Below are positions 6,621 to 8,242 of a stretch of DNA of 8,242 bases, one piece after another. The position numbers were made by a program, and so were the translations under genes. Under the pieces are notes generated by a model, which was given only the letters and a program-made list of their open reading frames with translations, searched no databases and was not told the DNA's origin. Each line of letters starts with the position of its first letter. Within the stretch, counting starts at the first letter, position 1. Source of the stretch: Gammaproteobacteria bacterium (GTDB lineage: Bacteria > Pseudomonadota > Gammaproteobacteria > Steroidobacterales > SZUA-146); the NCBI GenBank assembly GCA_013002925.1, contig JABDLQ010000159.1:1-8242 (forward strand). The letters are read 5' to 3'.

Positions 6621-7495
6621 AATTTTCGAGCCGTTTCTGCGAACAGTTGCCGCTGTTCATTCGTGTCAAGACCGCTCGTAATTTCTTCATAGGCACGCCA
6701 CACTTCGCTGTAACTGGCATGCAGTTTGTCCACCGGAAAATTCGATCCAAACATGGTGCGCTCGCTGCCAAAGATGTCGATGCAGGATTCGACGATGGGA
6801 CGTATCGAATCGACAGTCCAGTTATGATCGAACATGCCGAGACCGGAGACTTTGCAATACACATTGGGCAGTGATGCCAACAGACCGATACCTTCGCGCC
6901 ACGACTTGATGCCTGCGCTGGATTGGTCCCACGGCGAGCCGCAGTGGCACAGTGCAACTTTTGTGTCGGGGCAGTCAGCCAATATTTCGGCGACATGCGG
7001 TAGTTGTCGCGGCGTAAGCTGCAGGTCAAAGGCAAGCCCAAGCGTGCCGAGAAGACCCAGATGCTGGCGCCAAACCGGGTCATCCAATACCCGCGCACTG
7101 CCAGTCGCTCTGTCTTCTTCGTCAGAGCGGCCAATGATCTGGCGCACGCCTCTCAGGCGGGTGTAGGCGCGCTGCGCATCGAGATGATCCGGTGCTGCCG
7201 GGTTTTCGAGCTCGCAATACGCAACGATCGCGCTGGGCAGGCCGGCATCGTCACCTGTTTTTTGCAACCACGCCGTTTCCTTGAGTTCGTCGCCGGGCGC
7301 GACGCCAACCTGGACATGCACGGACGCATCGAGTTGGTAATGTGCCGCGTCATCACGCAAATTACTGACAAGATAGTTTTTTTGTATCGGCGTCGGGTCG
7401 CCAAAAAAACGTTTGACACCCTGCGCCATGAGCCACGGATATTGGCAGGCACTCAGGTCCCAAAGATGATGATGGGCGTCGACAATGCGCCGCAT
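6569..7495 (-). CDS. COG3618 amidohydrolase (lactonase-type TIM-barrel hydrolase)
   Basis: A 308-residue cytoplasmic protein of the Amidohydro_2/COG3618 group, which includes L-fuconolactonase, L-rhamnono-lactonase, 4-sulfomuconolactone hydrolase and 2-pyrone-4,6-dicarboxylate lactonase. Visible motifs (counting from the GTG at 7498, one residue before the ATG): VDAHHHLWD with His9/His11, CHCGSP with His185, KVSGLG with Lys216, and FGSNFPVD with Asp257, the expected order of the amidohydrolase active site. The start is ATG at 7495, whose A is the last base of the upstream gene's TGA. A GTG at 7498 is equally possible. No clear Shine-Dalgarno is seen, consistent with translational coupling to the upstream SnoaL-like gene. 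After the usual family ending (ARKFYRID) about 13 more residues follow, and these lie in the overlap with the aldolase gene. The expected reaction is lactone or similar ring hydrolysis; the substrate is not determined. Confidence 0.9.
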   Translation of the reverse strand: MRRIVDAHHHLWDLSACQYPWLMAQGVKRFFGDPTPIQKNYLVSNLRDDAAHYQLDASVHVQVGVAPGDELKETAWLQKTGDDAGLPSAIVAYCELENPAAPDHLDAQRAYTRLRGVRQIIGRSDEEDRATGSARVLDDPVWRQHLGLLGTLGLAFDLQLTPRQLPHVAEILADCPDTKVALCHCGSPWDQSSAGIKSWREGIGLLASLPNVYCKVSGLGMFDHNWTVDSIRPIVESCIDIFGSERTMFGSNFPVDKLHASYSEVWRAYEEITSGLDTNEQRQLFAETARKFYRIDCASAFAPDSSIE

Positions 7496-8242
7496 CACGG
7501 TGCCAGTGTCTGGCTCAGCACGGCGAGGTCATCAAAAATGGTCATTTCAGCCGCAATCCGGTCATTGATACAGCGCCAATGGCTGACACCCATGATAAAC
7601 AAAGGATTGCCAGTTGGTGCCACGCCCATCACCTCGCCTTCATGAATGCCGGTCACAGTCCACCGCACAGCAATATCGATACCATTGTCACCAAATGGCT
7701 GGCTCGCGACATGATCGATGCTGAAATGCACCGAACCGAGAATTTTTCGCAGGCTTTGGTAGTAGGCGAACACATTTTTACGACCCGAATAATGACGTAA
7801 CGGAGAACGATGCAGAACACTGTAGGGCGCATGTGTCTTGTCAAACGTCTCCTGATCGGCGCGCCACGCGCTCGCAAGCACACGCCAGGCAAACAGTTCA
7901 GGATTCGCGCGCGGCGAAACCGGTTTGTTGACATCATCGGGTACTTCGACCTTGCGCACGCGCCCGGATTCTGACGCGAACCAGTCAACCAGTTCGGCGT
8001 TTTGCCGGTTTGCCATGTCGTGTGCTGCGTCGACGGGGTCCGCGCCGAGCTGGATCGCCAGCGTCATGTTATCGCGCACCAGCCATTCCTTGACGATCAT
8101 GCCATCTTCAATGTAGCAGTCGGCTATGTTGGTCATGCGAATACGTACGCCCGTGGCTGGCCCGTATACCGTCGACCCCCGGTTTGTCGCAAGACTCAAC
8201 AATCGGTGCGATGTGTAATAGCCATCGGCACTGTTACCCGAC
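7495..8242 (-). CDS. SnoaL/NTF2-like (ester cyclase-type) protein, tandem domains, 5' end outside window
   Basis: The frame stays open to the right edge: before the TTG at 8202 it reads S-G-N-S-A-D-G-Y-Y-T-S-H-R-L, and this runs smoothly into the family-like stretch TVYGPATGVRIRMTNIADCY, so the true start is beyond 8242. About 248 residues are visible. The first ~58 look like the end of one SnoaL-like domain (IADCYIEDGMIVKEWLVRDN). After a linker rich in charged residues, a second, complete NTF2-like unit follows (FAWRVLASAWRADQETFDKT, later YYQSLRKILGSVHFSIDHV, then GVAPTGNPLFIMGVSHWR). The protein thus appears to be a tandem SnoaL-like protein. The fold covers polyketide cyclases, isomerases, dehydratases and non-catalytic binders, so the reaction cannot be stated. 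It is upstream of and stop/start-overlapped with the amidohydrolase (TGATG), so the two are co-expressed and probably act on consecutive intermediates. Confidence 0.8.
   Translation of the reverse strand, partial: SGNSADGYYTSHRLLSLATNRGSTVYGPATGVRIRMTNIADCYIEDGMIVKEWLVRDNMTLAIQLGADPVDAAHDMANRQNAELVDWFASESGRVRKVEVPDDVNKPVSPRANPELFAWRVLASAWRADQETFDKTHAPYSVLHRSPLRHYSGRKNVFAYYQSLRKILGSVHFSIDHVASQPFGDNGIDIAVRWTVTGIHEGEVMGVAPTGNPLFIMGVSHWRCINDRIAAEMTIFDDLAVLSQTLAP

Noticed and set aside
6499..7134. Second - strand frame of 211 codons inside the amidohydrolase
   Set aside because: It overlaps a gene with a full set of active-site motifs in a different frame and has no domain character.
7004..7645. 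+ strand frame of 213 codons antisense to the amidohydrolase and SnoaL-like genes
   Set aside because: It starts and ends inside confirmed coding genes of the other strand and shows no family pattern.

Overview
The window is 8.2 kb of densely coding bacterial DNA of moderate GC content. Its style (a Na+-coupled symporter as the importer, a LacI-type regulator, COG3618/HpcH catabolic enzymes, short intergenic gaps) suggests a free-living, probably marine proteobacterium, likely gammaproteobacterial. That placement is an inference from gene style only; there is no rRNA or other marker gene here. I see no tRNA, rRNA, CRISPR array, insertion sequence or integrase. No gene-free stretch exceeds 300 bases; the longest is about 150 bp at 347-497.

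Layout: (1) a + strand partial gene enters from the left edge and ends at 346; it encodes the C-terminal part of a DUF4437-like cupin. (2) On the - strand, a short-chain dehydrogenase/reductase (2124-2858) is followed 18 bp later by a sodium:solute symporter (498-2105). The two form a likely two-gene operon. (3) Divergent from it on the + strand, a LacI-family regulator (2936-3991), an alpha/beta hydrolase (4004-4699), a stand-alone MetE-type zinc methyltransferase-like protein (4718-5857) and an HpcH/HpaI-type aldolase (5862-6620) lie 12, 18 and 4 bp apart. They form a likely four-gene operon led by its own regulator. (4) Convergent to it on the - strand, a SnoaL/NTF2-like protein (7495 to beyond the right edge) is stop/start-coupled to a COG3618 amidohydrolase (6569-7495), whose 3' end overlaps the aldolase gene by 52 bp.

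The control point appears to be the roughly 80 bp between the SDR and LacI genes. It carries a perfect 16-bp palindrome, TTGCATTCGAATGCAA (2871-2886), with the central CG typical of LacI-family operators. It is well placed to control both divergent operons.

Together the genes look like one regulated catabolic locus for an imported small organic molecule: uptake by the symporter, oxidation or reduction by the SDR, hydrolysis of a lactone or ester by the amidohydrolase and alpha/beta hydrolase, retro-aldol cleavage by the HpcH aldolase, and a one-carbon or thiol transfer (or C-S chemistry) by the MetE-like enzyme. SDR + COG3618 lactonase + HpcH aldolase + symporter resembles non-phosphorylative deoxysugar or sugar-acid pathways (L-fucose/L-rhamnose type), but no dehydratase is present in the window. 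The MetE-like, SnoaL-like and DUF4437 members do not belong to that textbook route. The substrate is unknown, and this combination is the most interesting aspect of the window.
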